The notes: a model not told the origin generated them from the letters alone. A stretch of 64,000 bases of DNA from Natronolimnohabitans sp. A-GB9 (GCF_030848565.1 NZ_JAVDDV010000002.1:248001-312000), one strand, 5' to 3'; numbered from the stretch's first letter, positions 26,446 to 35,383 are shown. Numbers and translations: made by a program.

Positions 26446-27459
26446 ATGCACGACACCCCCGAGGAACCGCTACGGATCGGAATCGTCGGGCTGGGATATA
26501 TCGGCACGACCGTCGGCGAACAGTTCCACCGCCACGCGGACGCGACGGTCCGGGCACTGTGCGATCTCGATACCGAGGGACTAACAGCGGTCGGCTCCCG
26601 GTTCGACGTCCCGTCGGAGCGGCGCTACACCGAGTACACGACGATGCTCGAGGACGAGCCGCTCGACGCGGTGCTCGTCGGAACACCGCATACGCTCCAC
26701 TACGAGCAGGTCGTTGCAGCCCTCGAGAGAGGGTGTCACGTCTACTGTGACAAGCCGTTGACGACCGACCTCGAGCGGGCACGCGACCTCACCGAGCGCG
26801 CACAACGGTCCGACGAGACACTGATGGTCGGCTACCAGCGACACCTCCAGACGGCGTTTCGGACCGCAAGAGAGCGGTTCGCCGACGAGGCGCCAAACTG
26901 GGTGACTGCATCGATCACCCAGGACTGGATCGACGACTCACAGGGGACCTGGCGACTCGATCCGGAGCTCTCCGGGGGTGGATTCCTCTACGATACCGGC
27001 AGTCACGTCCTCGACGGCGTGCTCTGGACGACCGGTCTCGAGCCCGAATCCGTCACGGCGAGCATGGACTTTCACGACGACGACGAGCGGATCGATCACC
27101 GCGCCCACCTCGACGTTCGGTTCACAAACGGCGCGACCGGCACGTTCTCGTTTTACGGCGACGCCCCATCGGTCCGCGAACACGTCCACTGCTGGGACGA
27201 CGACGGCGCCGTCTACCTCGAGGGACGCCAGTGGGGATCGCGGAAACTGACGGAGATCGACGCCGATGCGGGCGAGTACGACCCGTACATCGACGTCCGT
27301 ACCGAGCAGACGCGAGCCGACGCCTTCCTCGAGAGCGTCCGATCGGGTGCCGACCCACCGGCGACCGCTCGCGATGCCCTCCGGGTGACGGCCCTGACGG
27401 AGGCGGCATACGAGGCCGCCCGAACCGGGACTCGAATCGACGTTCCACGAGCAGAGTAA
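26446..27459 (+). CDS. Gfo/Idh/MocA family oxidoreductase (3)
   Basis: A 337-residue NAD(P)-dependent dehydrogenase. Rossmann GIVGLGYIGTTVGEQF, the CDKPLTTDLERARDL catalytic segment with Asp-Lys-Pro in place of the usual Glu-Lys-Pro, GYQRHLQTAFRTARE and GGGFLYDTGSHVLDG. Start set at ATG 26446, since the longer frame upstream is non-coding in character. Third enzyme of this family in the sugar module. Confidence 0.88.
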   Translation: MHDTPEEPLRIGIVGLGYIGTTVGEQFHRHADATVRALCDLDTEGLTAVGSRFDVPSERRYTEYTTMLEDEPLDAVLVGTPHTLHYEQVVAALERGCHVYCDKPLTTDLERARDLTERAQRSDETLMVGYQRHLQTAFRTARERFADEAPNWVTASITQDWIDDSQGTWRLDPELSGGGFLYDTGSHVLDGVLWTTGLEPESVTASMDFHDDDERIDHRAHLDVRFTNGATGTFSFYGDAPSVREHVHCWDDDGAVYLEGRQWGSRKLTEIDADAGEYDPYIDVRTEQTRADAFLESVRSGADPPATARDALRVTALTEAAYEAARTGTRIDVPRAE

Positions 27460-27746
27460 TCCGGCTCGAACCGCTTCGAGAAGTGACCCGATACTCGATG
27501 AAAACGACGCCCGGAAACCGGTTTATCGGCAACTACTACAGAACGCCCGATAGAGAGCGACCCCGCCGACGTCTTGCGATTATACGGCCGTTACTCCGCT
27601 CGAGCCACCGGATCGTGTCAACAGTTCACTCGCTACTCGAGCGACACGACGAAAACGTCTCGAACGGCGGGTAAGAAACCCATAGTTGATCACCGCTTTC
27701 GGTTACAAGCCGGATAACTACAACTGGTCCGGGATATCGATCCAGT
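27460..27746. other. Intergenic region, nothing recognised
   Basis: 287 bp between the third oxidoreductase and the small zinc-ribbon gene. No RNA gene, repeat or clear TATA box seen; the last 80 bp are moderately AT-rich and must hold the promoter of the next gene. Confidence 0.4.
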
Positions 27747-27962
27747 ATGATCACCTGCAGTAACTGCGAGACCGCCCAATTCCTGCAGATAACACAGAGC
27801 CGGGTCTACTTCGAAGACGGCGAGATGATAAACGAGATCTCAGAGACCTACGAGTGTACGCTCTGTGGCGCGACCGGCCAGTACGTCTACGACGAAGATC
27901 GAGACACCGAGACCGTCACCGGCGATGTCGAGCTCACGACCGAACGGCCGAAGTTCGCCTGA
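27747..27962 (+). CDS. Small zinc-ribbon protein
   Basis: A 71-residue protein with two CxxC pairs (TCSNCET near residues 3-9 and YECTLCGATGQ near residues 35-45), the spacing of a single zinc ribbon. No other domain. Small proteins of this type are frequent in haloarchaea and most have no assigned function. It converges on the gas-vesicle gvpM gene. Confidence 0.7.
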   Translation: MITCSNCETAQFLQITQSRVYFEDGEMINEISETYECTLCGATGQYVYDEDRDTETVTGDVELTTERPKFA

Positions 27963-28108
27963 TCCTCCGGCGTCCACTCTCGACGGCAGCATCGCCCCCG
28001 GCCCGTCTCGATCCGTATCGCTGTCGCGGTCTTCGATTTCACTCGAGTTCATCAGCAGTTACGCCAGCCGCACCTCTCAGAGACGGCAATTGTGCGGTTC
28101 GGAACCGT

Positions 28109-28438
28109 TCACGTGGCTTCGTCTTCGTTCCGGTCGACGGGACGATCCGCTTCGTGTCGACTGCCGACCCCGAGCTCCTCGAGTCCATCCGCTTCTCGAT
28201 GCCGGACGTCTTTGTGCTGACGGCGGGTGATCGCCGTCTGCCTGCGTTCGACGTCCCACTCCTCGAAGAGGCCGTACTCGTTCATCGTCTCCATACCGGC
28301 GATCGCGGCCGTGAGTTTGAGCCCGACCAGCGGGATCCCCGCGACCGAGACGATCACGTCCGCGCGGAGGACGGCGCCGTCCCGGAGCACCACGTCGAGT
28401 ACGTCGACGAGCGTCTCCTCGTTCTTTTTCGGCATCAT
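28109..28438 (-). CDS. gvpM: Gas vesicle protein GvpM
   Basis: A 109-residue protein of the GvpA-related GvpA/J/M family. The core TLVDVLDVVLRDGAVLRADV followed by IVSVAGIPLVGLKL matches the amphipathic GvpA fold. The C-terminal 40 residues are a hydrophilic tail. GvpM and GvpJ are minor, hydrophobic proteins thought to help nucleate the vesicle. Start ATG 28438 overlaps the gvpL stop by ATGA. Last gene of the gvpF-M transcript. Confidence 0.88.
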   Translation of the reverse strand: MMPKKNEETLVDVLDVVLRDGAVLRADVIVSVAGIPLVGLKLTAAIAGMETMNEYGLFEEWDVERRQTAITRRQHKDVRHREADGLEELGVGSRHEADRPVDRNEDEAT

Positions 28439-29385
28439 GGCTGGATCTGCGTGTCCGTCGGTTCCTCGTCGCCACCCAGTTCCGGCGCGAAGGTGTACGG
28501 CGGCCACGGACCCGTAAATCGGACCTCGAACCCGTCGTTGTCCGCGACGTCGTCTAGCACCGAGCCGACGGCACCCTCGTCGTCCTCGTGGGCGAGCAGG
28601 GTCAGTCGACACAGCGTTTCGCCGTCGTCCTCGCTTCCACCCGTCACCTCCTCGGCCAGCGACGCACTCGGTGACCGCTCGAGAGCGTGGACCTCGCGGG
28701 CGTGGTCGTCGAGCCGGGTCCGCAGATCGCTCGTGATCGACTCACGGCGGGCCGCCCGCAGTTCGGTCAGTCGCTGGTCGAACTTCTTCTCCAGCAGGAA
28801 CGAGGTTCCCTCGCCGGCGTCGTCGATCCGATCGGCCAGCTTCTGGAGGCGTTCGTCGTGCTCGACCAGCGCCTCGTCGTCGATCGGATCGATCTCGACG
28901 ACCTCGACGCGATACTCCCAGTGGCCAGCCAGCTCGGACAGCGCTCGCTCGAGCATGTCCGATTCCTCGCTGAGCCACTCGCGGACACCTGTGTCGTCGC
29001 CCTGGAGGATCGTGTCGAACTGGAACGGGATCGGCGTGCCGAAGGCCTCGCCGGCCTCGTCGACGACCGTCTGATGGCGGACGAGCCAGCGTCTGATCTG
29101 TGCGAGATCAGCCGAGTCGTAGATCCCGTCGGTCTCGTGGACGACGGCACCGATCCCGTCCTCGACGACGACCGAAACGGGTTCCCCGTCGACGCCGGTC
29201 GTCTCGAGGGCTGCGTTCGCCGTGTCCTCGTCGTCGACGCGGACGATACAGTAGAGGTATCGTCCCTCCTCGAACTCGGGGAGGTCGAGGTCGGCCTCCT
29301 CGACGGCCGCTTCGATCTCTTCGAGATCTTCGAGCGAGTCGACGTCCTCGAGATCCTCGAGATCGTTTGCGCGCTCGGAACTCAC
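28435..29385 (-). CDS. gvpL: Gas vesicle protein GvpL (GvpL/GvpF family)
   Basis: A 316-residue GvpF/L-family protein. An acidic N-terminal extension of about 38 residues precedes the core beginning [12 protein letters not shown]. Other core segments are [14 protein letters not shown] and the C-terminal [16 protein letters not shown], the hallmark ending of the family. GvpL is regarded as an assembly hub that contacts many other Gvp proteins. Overlaps gvpK and gvpM by four bases at each end. Confidence 0.93.
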   Translation of the reverse strand: MSSERANDLEDLEDVDSLEDLEEIEAAVEEADLDLPEFEEGRYLYCIVRVDDEDTANAALETTGVDGEPVSVVVEDGIGAVVHETDGIYDSADLAQIRRWLVRHQTVVDEAGEAFGTPIPFQFDTILQGDDTGVREWLSEESDMLERALSELAGHWEYRVEVVEIDPIDDEALVEHDERLQKLADRIDDAGEGTSFLLEKKFDQRLTELRAARRESITSDLRTRLDDHAREVHALERSPSASLAEEVTGGSEDDGETLCRLTLLAHEDDEGAVGSVLDDVADNDGFEVRFTGPWPPYTFAPELGGDEEPTDTQIQP

Positions 29386-29726
29386 TGCTCCTCACCCCCA
29401 AACACGGAGTAGCCGGGCTTGTCGATGGCCTGGGGGTCGCCCTGGAGCTGCTCGATCGCGTCGTTGACCAGCCCATCCAGGTCGCCGCGAAGATCGTCGA
29501 CGCCCTCCTCGATCCCCTCGTCTTCCTTGAGCTGTTCGATCTCTGCCTCGATCGACGCGAGCTGGCTACCGAGGCGCTCTATCTCCTCGTCGGAGAGATT
29601 CCCCGACTCCATGCGTCGGACCGCCTCACGCTCGAGTGCGTCGATCAGGATCTCGACGACGGTGATGACGAGGGTAACGAGCCCCTGTCGTGCATCCTCG
29701 CCGTCGCCGACGTCGATCGATTTCAT
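29382..29726 (-). CDS. gvpK: Gas vesicle protein GvpK
   Basis: A 114-residue Gvp[29 protein letters not shown] is split by helix breaks but recognisable, followed by [13 protein letters not shown], the family-conserved segment. It is an accessory protein needed for vesicle formation. Both ends overlap neighbours by ATGA. Confidence 0.92.
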   Translation of the reverse strand: MKSIDVGDGEDARQGLVTLVITVVEILIDALEREAVRRMESGNLSDEEIERLGSQLASIEAEIEQLKEDEGIEEGVDDLRGDLDGLVNDAIEQLQGDPQAIDKPGYSVFGGEEQ

Positions 29727-30301
29727 GCGTCGTTGCCCTCCGTCGCGGTCTCATCGGATTCGTCCGACTCGTCCGACGGCTCGTCGCTCTCGGTATCGCT
29801 CTCGTCGTCATCGTCGCTGAGCAGGTCGAACCCGCCGCTGGTCGGCTGGTCCGGGTCGGGACGTGCACCGACGTGTGCCGTTCCTCGCTCGGGCATCTCG
29901 TAGCTGGCGTCGTTCCCGCCGTCGCTCGAGGCCTCGCCGCTCGTTTCAGCGTCGCTCTCGCCGTCCGAACCGTCCTCGTAGGCCTCGTCTGGAGTCACGT
30001 TGACGCTCCGTGTCGGATCGATCGCCGGCCGCGGGCGCTCCATCTCTGCGATTTCCGGATCGTCGACCGCCGCAGCGACCCGGCGCATGTCGGTTCCCTC
30101 GGGGAACTCGAGGCCGTACTTCGCGGCGGTCTCGAAGGAGGCGATGGCGGCCCGTACCTGGACACCGAGCAGCTGCGTGTCGCCGATCGAGACGGCGATG
30201 TCGGCGTTGATGACGATCCCCTTGTCGAGTAACATTTCGACGACCTCGGCGAGGTCGGCCTTCTGGCGGCTCGGCTGGAAGTCATCGACCATCGCACTCA
30301 C
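29723..30301 (-). CDS. gvpJ: Gas vesicle protein GvpJ with long acidic tail
   Basis: The first 75 residues are GvpA-like ([22 protein letters not shown], then [20 protein letters not shown]). The remaining 115 residues form an Asp/Ser/Glu-rich, probably disordered tail, making the protein (192 residues) longer than classical GvpJ. An ATG three codons downstream (30292) is an alternative start. The 5' end overlaps the preceding 32-codon ORF by 20 nt. Confidence 0.9.
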   Translation of the reverse strand: MSAMVDDFQPSRQKADLAEVVEMLLDKGIVINADIAVSIGDTQLLGVQVRAAIASFETAAKYGLEFPEGTDMRRVAAAVDDPEIAEMERPRPAIDPTRSVNVTPDEAYEDGSDGESDAETSGEASSDGGNDASYEMPERGTAHVGARPDPDQPTSGGFDLLSDDDDESDTESDEPSDESDESDETATEGNDA

Positions 30302-30380
30302 CTCCGCTCTGGCCGCTTCGGACGGCGATATCGGTCGGCTGGCTCACCTCGAGTCGTCGGCGCTGTGTTCGCTCAGTCAT
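30282..30380 (-). CDS. 32-residue basic ORF in the gvpI position
   Basis: MTERTQRRRLEVSQPTDIAV and 12 further residues; Arg-rich at the N-terminus. It overlaps the upstream gene by 8 nt (ATG inside its end) and gvpJ by 20 nt, a tight coupling that suggests real translation. Its place between the gvpH side and gvpJ is that of gvpI, which encodes a basic protein in other haloarchaea, but I cannot confirm homology from such a short sequence. Confidence 0.4.
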   Translation of the reverse strand: MTERTQRRRLEVSQPTDIAVRSGQSGGECDGR

Positions 30381-31302
30381 GGTTTTGCCTCCGTTTTTCC
30401 CGCTCGATCTCGAACCGACGGCCGTAGATGCGCTTTCGGGTGGGTGCCGTCGAGAGTTTGACCTGCTGTGGCACCGTGGAGTGACGGACGCCACTGCCGA
30501 GATCGCCCCGCTCGGTCGGGATCGTCGCCGCCGCGGTCGGATTCCGCGAGTTCGTGCTGGTGTCCTGGCGGCGCATCTTCTCGCGGTTTTTCTCGTAGAG
30601 TCGCTCGAACTTCTCGTGGGTCTCGAGCAACGCCCAGCGGAAGGCGTCGATGCCTTTCATCGCCTGTTGCTGGATGGCGACCTGATAGGCCTCGGGATCG
30701 CTCTCGACGTCGATATCGCCGAGTACTTGGGAGGGCTCGACGTCTACGTCGTCCAGTTCGTCGAGCAGGTCGCCATCGCCGTCGACGACTCCGTCCTCAC
30801 CAACCAGTCCGTCGTCCTCGTCGCGGACCGTGTCGGCGGCCTCCTCGATCATACTCGCATCCTCGCCGTCGTCGGCCAGGTCGTCGACGGCGTCCTCGAG
30901 TTCACGTTTCTGTTGCCAGAGCGCGCCCATATCGGCCGCATTCCACGCGTTCAACAGGTTGATCGCCCGGAACAGCTGCGTGAAATCGACGAGATCGGTC
31001 ACGCCGGTGTCCTCGTCGGTCAGTACGTCGGGAATCTCGCCGGCTTCGATCGCGGCGAGGAGTTCGTCGCCCTCGACGGCCTCCGGTAGGTCACTGAAGT
31101 CGACGGTCTCGAGCAGTTCTTTGGTCTCTTGAACGACCCGCACGAGCGTGTCGACATCACCCAGTACCGACTCGAGCGTATCGTCGTCGAGGTCGTCGAT
31201 TCGCTCGACGCCCCCGAGACACTCCTCGACGTTCTCGAGACAGTCCTCGGCCTCGTCGAGCAGGGCATCGAAATCCTCCCCGCCGGTCGTCGTGTCACTC
31301 AT
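30373..31302 (-). CDS. Gas-vesicle-cluster protein of unknown family (gvpI position)
   Basis: A 309-residue protein between gvpH and gvpJ. The first 200 residues are acidic and helical (LLDEAEDCLENVEECLGGVE, FTQLFRAINLLNAWNAADMG). The last 60 switch to a strongly basic composition ending RKRIYGRRFEIEREKRRQNH. The basic C-terminus could correspond to GvpI, which is basic in other species, fused to a helical domain, but this is inference. It overlaps gvpH and the next ORF by 8 nt each, so it is clearly part of the operon. Confidence 0.6.
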   Translation of the reverse strand: MSDTTTGGEDFDALLDEAEDCLENVEECLGGVERIDDLDDDTLESVLGDVDTLVRVVQETKELLETVDFSDLPEAVEGDELLAAIEAGEIPDVLTDEDTGVTDLVDFTQLFRAINLLNAWNAADMGALWQQKRELEDAVDDLADDGEDASMIEEAADTVRDEDDGLVGEDGVVDGDGDLLDELDDVDVEPSQVLGDIDVESDPEAYQVAIQQQAMKGIDAFRWALLETHEKFERLYEKNREKMRRQDTSTNSRNPTAAATIPTERGDLGSGVRHSTVPQQVKLSTAPTRKRIYGRRFEIEREKRRQNHD

Positions 31303-32107
31303 CGTCGTCCTCCGTCTCGCTCATCGAGTTCGCGTTCGCCGTCTCGCCGTCCCCGGCCGAAGCCGGTTCGATGCGGACGGTAAGAACGCCGTTTTTGATC
31401 GACGCGTCGGCGTTGCGGTCGCGCCAGGGGACGTCGATCCGGTCGAGTTCGCTGCCGGAGACGGCGACGACGAGCGTCGAATCGTCGAAGCCGACGGTGA
31501 CGTCGTCCGGGTCGGTCCCGGCGACGTCGGCAGTGACCAGCAGTTCCGTCTCGTCCCGGCGGACCGTCAGATGATGATCGGACGAGGGTGGCGATCGACG
31601 TCTCCTAGAGCGCGATCGGTCGCGGTCCCGCCGGCGCCGATCCCGACCGTCGTCGCCGCCAGCAGGACCTCGTTCGAACCGCGATCCGTCGCCGAGGTCC
31701 TCGCCCGAGCGGATCGAGATGTCGTAATCGAGGACCGTCCGATCGCTCCGGCGACGCCCCGACAACGAGTCGCCGCCCTCGAGCGATTCGAGGGCCGACA
31801 GCAGACTCGAGAGCCAATGACCACCATCGTCGCCGCGGTCGTCAGCGGCGCCGGTCCGTGGGCCGGTATCGGGGCCGACACGGCCGCTCGGGCGCCCCTC
31901 GGACGGATCACGATCGGTCGTTTCTCCGTCGTCCGACGGCTCGGGATCGTCAGTCGACACCTCGTCCGACGTGTCGTCTGCCGAGTCCGCGTCGTCGGCT
32001 ACGTCAGGATCGTCGATCGGGACGTCGGTTCGCTTCTCGTCTCCGTCGTCGTACTCGTCGCTCGATTCGTCGCGTCGGTCGTCGGGCGTGTGATCGTCAG
32101 TTGGCAT
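31295..32107 (-). CDS. gvpH: Gas vesicle protein GvpH (Hsp20-like)
   Basis: A 270-residue GvpH. About 90 acidic, disordered residues come first, then WLSSLLSALESLEG, an Arg-rich linker (residues 150-175) and a C-terminal alpha-crystallin/Hsp20-type beta domain: LLVTADVAGTDPDDVTVGF, then KNGVLTVRIEP. The latter is the classic small heat-shock ending. GvpH is thought to chaperone or modulate vesicle assembly. Starts on the last base of gvpG. Confidence 0.9.
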   Translation of the reverse strand: MPTDDHTPDDRRDESSDEYDDGDEKRTDVPIDDPDVADDADSADDTSDEVSTDDPEPSDDGETTDRDPSEGRPSGRVGPDTGPRTGAADDRGDDGGHWLSSLLSALESLEGGDSLSGRRRSDRTVLDYDISIRSGEDLGDGSRFERGPAGGDDGRDRRRRDRDRSRSRRRRSPPSSDHHLTVRRDETELLVTADVAGTDPDDVTVGFDDSTLVVAVSGSELDRIDVPWRDRNADASIKNGVLTVRIEPASAGDGETANANSMSETEDDDE

Positions 32108-32361
32108 CAGGATTTCACCTCCACGCGGCCGCTGGTGAGTCGCTCGTGGACGTCGCGGGCGATCTCGATCTCCTCCTCTAGCTCGGCCTTTCGCTCGCGG
32201 TACTCCGCTTCGGAGCGCTCGCCGAGTTCGTACAGCAACTGGTTCTCCTTGAGTTCGTCCTCGAGGGCGTCGATGTCGTACATCTCGTTCAACGCCATCG
32301 TGTGCAGCGTGTCGACGATGCCGACGAAAGGACGAACGAGGAGATCGTCGAGGATGAACAT
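32107..32361 (-). CDS. gvpG: Gas vesicle protein GvpG
   Basis: An 84-residue helical protein: [19 protein letters not shown] at the start, then a charged coiled-coil with [18 protein letters not shown]. This is the typical GvpG pattern and size. It interacts with GvpF/L in assembly. Two nucleotides separate it from gvpF. Confidence 0.92.
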   Translation of the reverse strand: MFILDDLLVRPFVGIVDTLHTMALNEMYDIDALEDELKENQLLYELGERSEAEYRERKAELEEEIEIARDVHERLTSGRVEVKS

Positions 32362-32363
32362 GG

Positions 32364-32984
32364 TTATCGCTGGGCGCCGATCTTGACGTCGACGAAGCTG
32401 TACGGTGCGAACGGCCCGGTGTATCGGAACATGAGATCGTCGTACTCGTCTTCGAGGTCGACGACCGCTTCGTCGAAGGCCTCGCGGTCGTCGCGGTCGA
32501 CGAGATAGGATCGGTTGAGGACGAGCCGATCGCTGAACATGTCGTTGGGGACGGACTGGGCGGCGATGGGTTCGAGGCGATCGGCGACGGCCTCCTCGAT
32601 CACGTCGTCGACGTCGGCGTCTTCCTCGCGGACGACTTTGAGTCCGAGTTCGATCCGGCCGTCGATGTCGTTCATTGCGCGCCGGAACGCCGGTCTGGCG
32701 CCACGGAGGACGTTCTTCAGCGCTCGATCGCTCTCGAAGGCCATCCCGAACTGCATGGGAACGATCGTCCGCCCGCCGTCCCGATCCATGATCTCCCGGA
32801 GCACGTCGTCGTGTCGCTGTGCGTCCTCGTCGGTCTCTTCGGGATCTGTGGTATCGATGTCGGAGACGACGGCGTTGAGCCGTCGATGCGAGACCGTATA
32901 GACCCGGTCCGCGCCGCCGACGGCGTCGGTTTCGAACTCGACGGGTTCGTCGGCCATGACGCCGTAGACGTACCGGTTCGTCAT
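32364..32984 (-). CDS. gvpF: Gas vesicle protein GvpF
   Basis: A 206-residue GvpF/L family protein. Begins [14 protein letters not shown], has [17 protein letters not shown] in the middle and ends with [15 protein letters not shown]. The start was placed at ATG 32984; the frame is open further upstream but enters GC-rich sequence of the divergent promoter region. First gene of the gvpF-M operon; GvpF contacts GvpA and other accessory Gvps. Confidence 0.93.
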   Translation of the reverse strand: MTNRYVYGVMADEPVEFETDAVGGADRVYTVSHRRLNAVVSDIDTTDPEETDEDAQRHDDVLREIMDRDGGRTIVPMQFGMAFESDRALKNVLRGARPAFRRAMNDIDGRIELGLKVVREEDADVDDVIEEAVADRLEPIAAQSVPNDMFSDRLVLNRSYLVDRDDREAFDEAVVDLEDEYDDLMFRYTGPFAPYSFVDVKIGAQR

Positions 32985-33311
32985 CGGTCGATCACCCGCC
33001 GATCGAACGGCGTAGTCGTCGCTGCTCGTGCCCGCAAACGCGGGCCCGGTTCCTCGGCAGTGGTCTCGAGATGGATCGATCGGACGGATATCATGGGAAC
33101 GGGAATCGAGTACCCACACGGAAGCGGTCGGATTCGGCGTCAGCGATCGTCTCCAGCGGGTACTCGAGGAACTCGTCGTGATGGATTCGGGCGCCCGACG
33201 GGTGATGGTGGTGCTTGCAGGCGCAGCCCAGACGACGGAAGCGGTCTCGAGACGGCGGCTTGCAGTCGCAGCGCCAGCCGTGTTACGAGGCAAGATGCAA
33301 TCCACCTGTGT
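32985..33311. promoter_or_regulatory. Divergent promoter region between gvpF and gvpA
   Basis: 327 bp with no gene of its own. In model haloarchaea this gap would hold divergent promoters under control of the GvpE activator. I see no strong TATA box; TTACGAGG at about 33282-33289 is a weak candidate for gvpA. The absence of gvpD/gvpE in the window leaves the regulation open. Confidence 0.5.
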
Positions 33312-33602
33312 ATGGCACCAACATCAGGTCGGCGACCCGACTCCTCGAGTCTCGCGGAGGTACTGGACCGCATCCTCGACAAGGGTGTCGTCATCGACGT
33401 CTGGGCGCGTATCTCAGTCGTCGGGATCGAACTCCTGACGATCGAAGCCCGCGTCGTCGTCGCCTCCGTCGACACCTTCCTGCACTACGCGGAGGAGATC
33501 GCAAAAATTGAGCAAGCCACCGCAGAGGGCGACCTCGAAGAGCTAGAGGAGCTCGAGGTCGAACCACGTCCGGAATCGTCACCCAGGTCCGCCACTGAAT
33601 AA
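33312..33602 (+). CDS. gvpA: Gas vesicle major structural protein GvpA
   Basis: A 96-residue GvpA, the hydrophobic protein that forms the ribbed vesicle wall. The core [20 protein letters not shown] and [20 protein letters not shown] is nearly invariant across haloarchaea. It has a slightly longer N-terminus ([13 protein letters not shown]) and an acidic tail. Followed after 6 nt by gvpN, with no gvpC between. Confidence 0.97.
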   Translation: MAPTSGRRPDSSSLAEVLDRILDKGVVIDVWARISVVGIELLTIEARVVVASVDTFLHYAEEIAKIEQATAEGDLEELEELEVEPRPESSPRSATE

Positions 33603-33608
33603 CCCTCC

Positions 33609-34631
33609 ATGGCCGACGATTCTTCGCGCAAGCGCAAGGTCAGAGGTCGGAAAATCAGAAGCGACCGTTCCATGAAGGAAGGACGGCGCGCGAAGAAAGA
33701 ACTGGCCCGCAAGGCGCCGGCGAGGGAACGAAACGGCGACAGTCCGCTCTCCGATCCCGAGGACGTCGTCCCCGAGCCGTTCGTCGAGACCGACGCCGTC
33801 GCCACGCTTCGGCGGCGGATCACTGGCTGGCTCGAGGCGGACCAGCCGGTTCACCTGATCGGTCCGACGGGCTGTGGGAAGACGGCGCTTGCGCTGTCGG
33901 CGGCCGCTCAGCGAGATCGGCCGGTCGTCTGGCTGAACGGTGACGAGGCCGTCGACACGGCCGCGCTCGTCGGCGATCACGCCGGCGGCGAGCGCTACAC
34001 GGAGGACGATCGATTCGTCAGCGGCGTCAGCAAGCAGACCGAGATCGTCCGCGAGCGCTGGGTCGACAACCCGCTGTCGGTCGCCGTTCGGGAGGGCGCG
34101 ACGCTCGTCTACAACGAGTTCTCGCGCAGCGACCCCGCCGCCCACAACGTCTTGCTCTCGGTGTTCGAGGAAGGCGTCTTAGAGCGGCCGGGGAAACGCG
34201 GCGCGGATCGCACGATCGACGTTCGCCCGGAGTTCCGGGCGATCCTGACTTCGAACGACGTCGAGTACGCTGGCGTCCACCGCCAGCAGGACGCGCTGCT
34301 CGATCGGTTCGTCGGCGTCCACGTCGACTACTACGACGCAGAGACCGAACGCGAGATCGTCAAGTCCCACGTCGATCTGGCCGACGCGGACGTCGAGCGG
34401 ATCGTCGAGGTGATGCGATCGCTGCGCGACGAACTCGATCTCGTCGTCGGCACGCGGGCCGCCATCACGGCGGCGAAGGGACTGGCCGTCTTCGCCGGCA
34501 ACGGCGAGAACGGCGAGTTCAGCGACGAGTTACTCGCGGACGTCTTCATGGACGTCCTCGTGCCGAAGATCGCCGGCGAGGGACCGGAGGACGTCTCGCA
34601 GCTACGAACGCGGATCGCCGAGTCGCTCTGA
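33609..34631 (+). CDS. gvpN: Gas vesicle protein GvpN (AAA+ ATPase)
   Basis: A 340-residue MoxR-like AAA+ ATPase with Walker A GPTGCGKTA and Walker B-like TLVYNEFSRS, then LTSNDVEYAG (sensor 1). An Arg/Lys-rich N-terminal 45 residues is unusual for such an acidic proteome. GvpN enhances vesicle growth, presumably by ATP-driven remodelling. Follows gvpA directly and precedes gvpO by 72 nt. Confidence 0.94.
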   Translation: MADDSSRKRKVRGRKIRSDRSMKEGRRAKKELARKAPARERNGDSPLSDPEDVVPEPFVETDAVATLRRRITGWLEADQPVHLIGPTGCGKTALALSAAAQRDRPVVWLNGDEAVDTAALVGDHAGGERYTEDDRFVSGVSKQTEIVRERWVDNPLSVAVREGATLVYNEFSRSDPAAHNVLLSVFEEGVLERPGKRGADRTIDVRPEFRAILTSNDVEYAGVHRQQDALLDRFVGVHVDYYDAETEREIVKSHVDLADADVERIVEVMRSLRDELDLVVGTRAAITAAKGLAVFAGNGENGEFSDELLADVFMDVLVPKIAGEGPEDVSQLRTRIAESL

Positions 34632-34703
34632 CTCGATTCGATCCCCGTGCAAAGCGGCGCCACGATCAGGAGAAGCAGCGACAACCGACGAGGACACGAG
34701 CCA

Positions 34704-35273
34704 ATGGCCGAAGCCGATACGGAAGAGACGGAGCAAGCCCAAGAGCAGTGCAAGGCACTGACAGAGGACGGAGAGCGCTGCTCGCGGCCGGCTCAGGACG
34801 GCGACTTCTGCTACCAACATGACGAGAGTGATCCAACCGTGAGTGACAGTCAAACAGTCGAAGACGAACAGGACGAACAACAGGAAACCGAGGGAGCCGG
34901 CGGAAGCCAGTCACAGACCCAAAGCGAAGAGCTCGGAACGGTCGATATGACCGCCGAAGAGAAGACCGACCCCGAGTCGGTCGACGCGGAAGCCGACACC
35001 GACCACGACGAAATCGCGGGCGTCCTCGCGGTTCGGCGAACCGTCCAGTCGACGGCCGGCGAACTCATCGGCCGCGAGTTCGACGCCGTCAGCGAGATCG
35101 CGCCGACCGACGACGGCTGGCGCGCGGTCGTCGAGGTCGTCGAACGGCGGGCCGTTCCCGATACCCAGGACATCATCGGCCGCTACGAGATCGAACTCGA
35201 CGAGGACGCGACCGTCCACGGCTACCGACGACTCGACCGCTACCGACGCGGAGACACGCAGGCATTCGAATAG
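34704..35273 (+). CDS. gvpO: Gas vesicle protein GvpO with N-terminal zinc-binding motif
   Basis: The C-terminal 95 residues are GvpO: VRRTVQSTAGELIGREFDAV, then IGRYEIELDEDATVHGYRRL. It is preceded by a Cys/His motif, CKALTEDGERC with CSRPAQDGDFCYQH, near residues 14-38 (C-x8-10-C-x8-C-x2-H), then a Gln/Glu-rich linker. That motif resembles small DUF5763-like zinc modules. ATG 34704 chosen; total 189 residues. GvpO is required for vesicle formation in haloarchaea. Confidence 0.88.
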   Translation: MAEADTEETEQAQEQCKALTEDGERCSRPAQDGDFCYQHDESDPTVSDSQTVEDEQDEQQETEGAGGSQSQTQSEELGTVDMTAEEKTDPESVDAEADTDHDEIAGVLAVRRTVQSTAGELIGREFDAVSEIAPTDDGWRAVVEVVERRAVPDTQDIIGRYEIELDEDATVHGYRRLDRYRRGDTQAFE

Positions 35274-35308
35274 CACTCGATCGCACGATGACTGTGCGAT
35301 CGGTGTGC
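35273..35308. terminator. Hairpin at the gvpO 3' end (family 2 fragment)
   Basis: GCACTCGATCGCAC and GTGCGATCGGTGTGC form a 14-bp stem with a 7-nt loop, starting on the last base of the gvpO stop codon. The right arm matches part of the 86-bp element at 60767, so it is a fragment of that repeat that could now act as a terminator. Confidence 0.55.
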
Positions 35309-35383
35309 ATTACCGTTCATACGATCACCTGTAGGCATACTGTTGGACAGCACTATTCGACGATCGTCAGAGACGGGTCGGCG

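Noticed and set aside
27854-29074. 406-codon plus-strand frame across gvpM and gvpL
   Set aside because: Antisense to two clear gas-vesicle genes and Arg/Ser-rich; no family features.
31148-32386. 412-codon plus-strand frame across gvpH and gvpG
   Set aside because: Shadow of GC-rich acidic coding sequence on the other strand.
33303-33620. A gvpC gene hidden near gvpA
   Set aside because: Only six bases separate gvpA from gvpN, and no other frame shows the repeated segments of GvpC.
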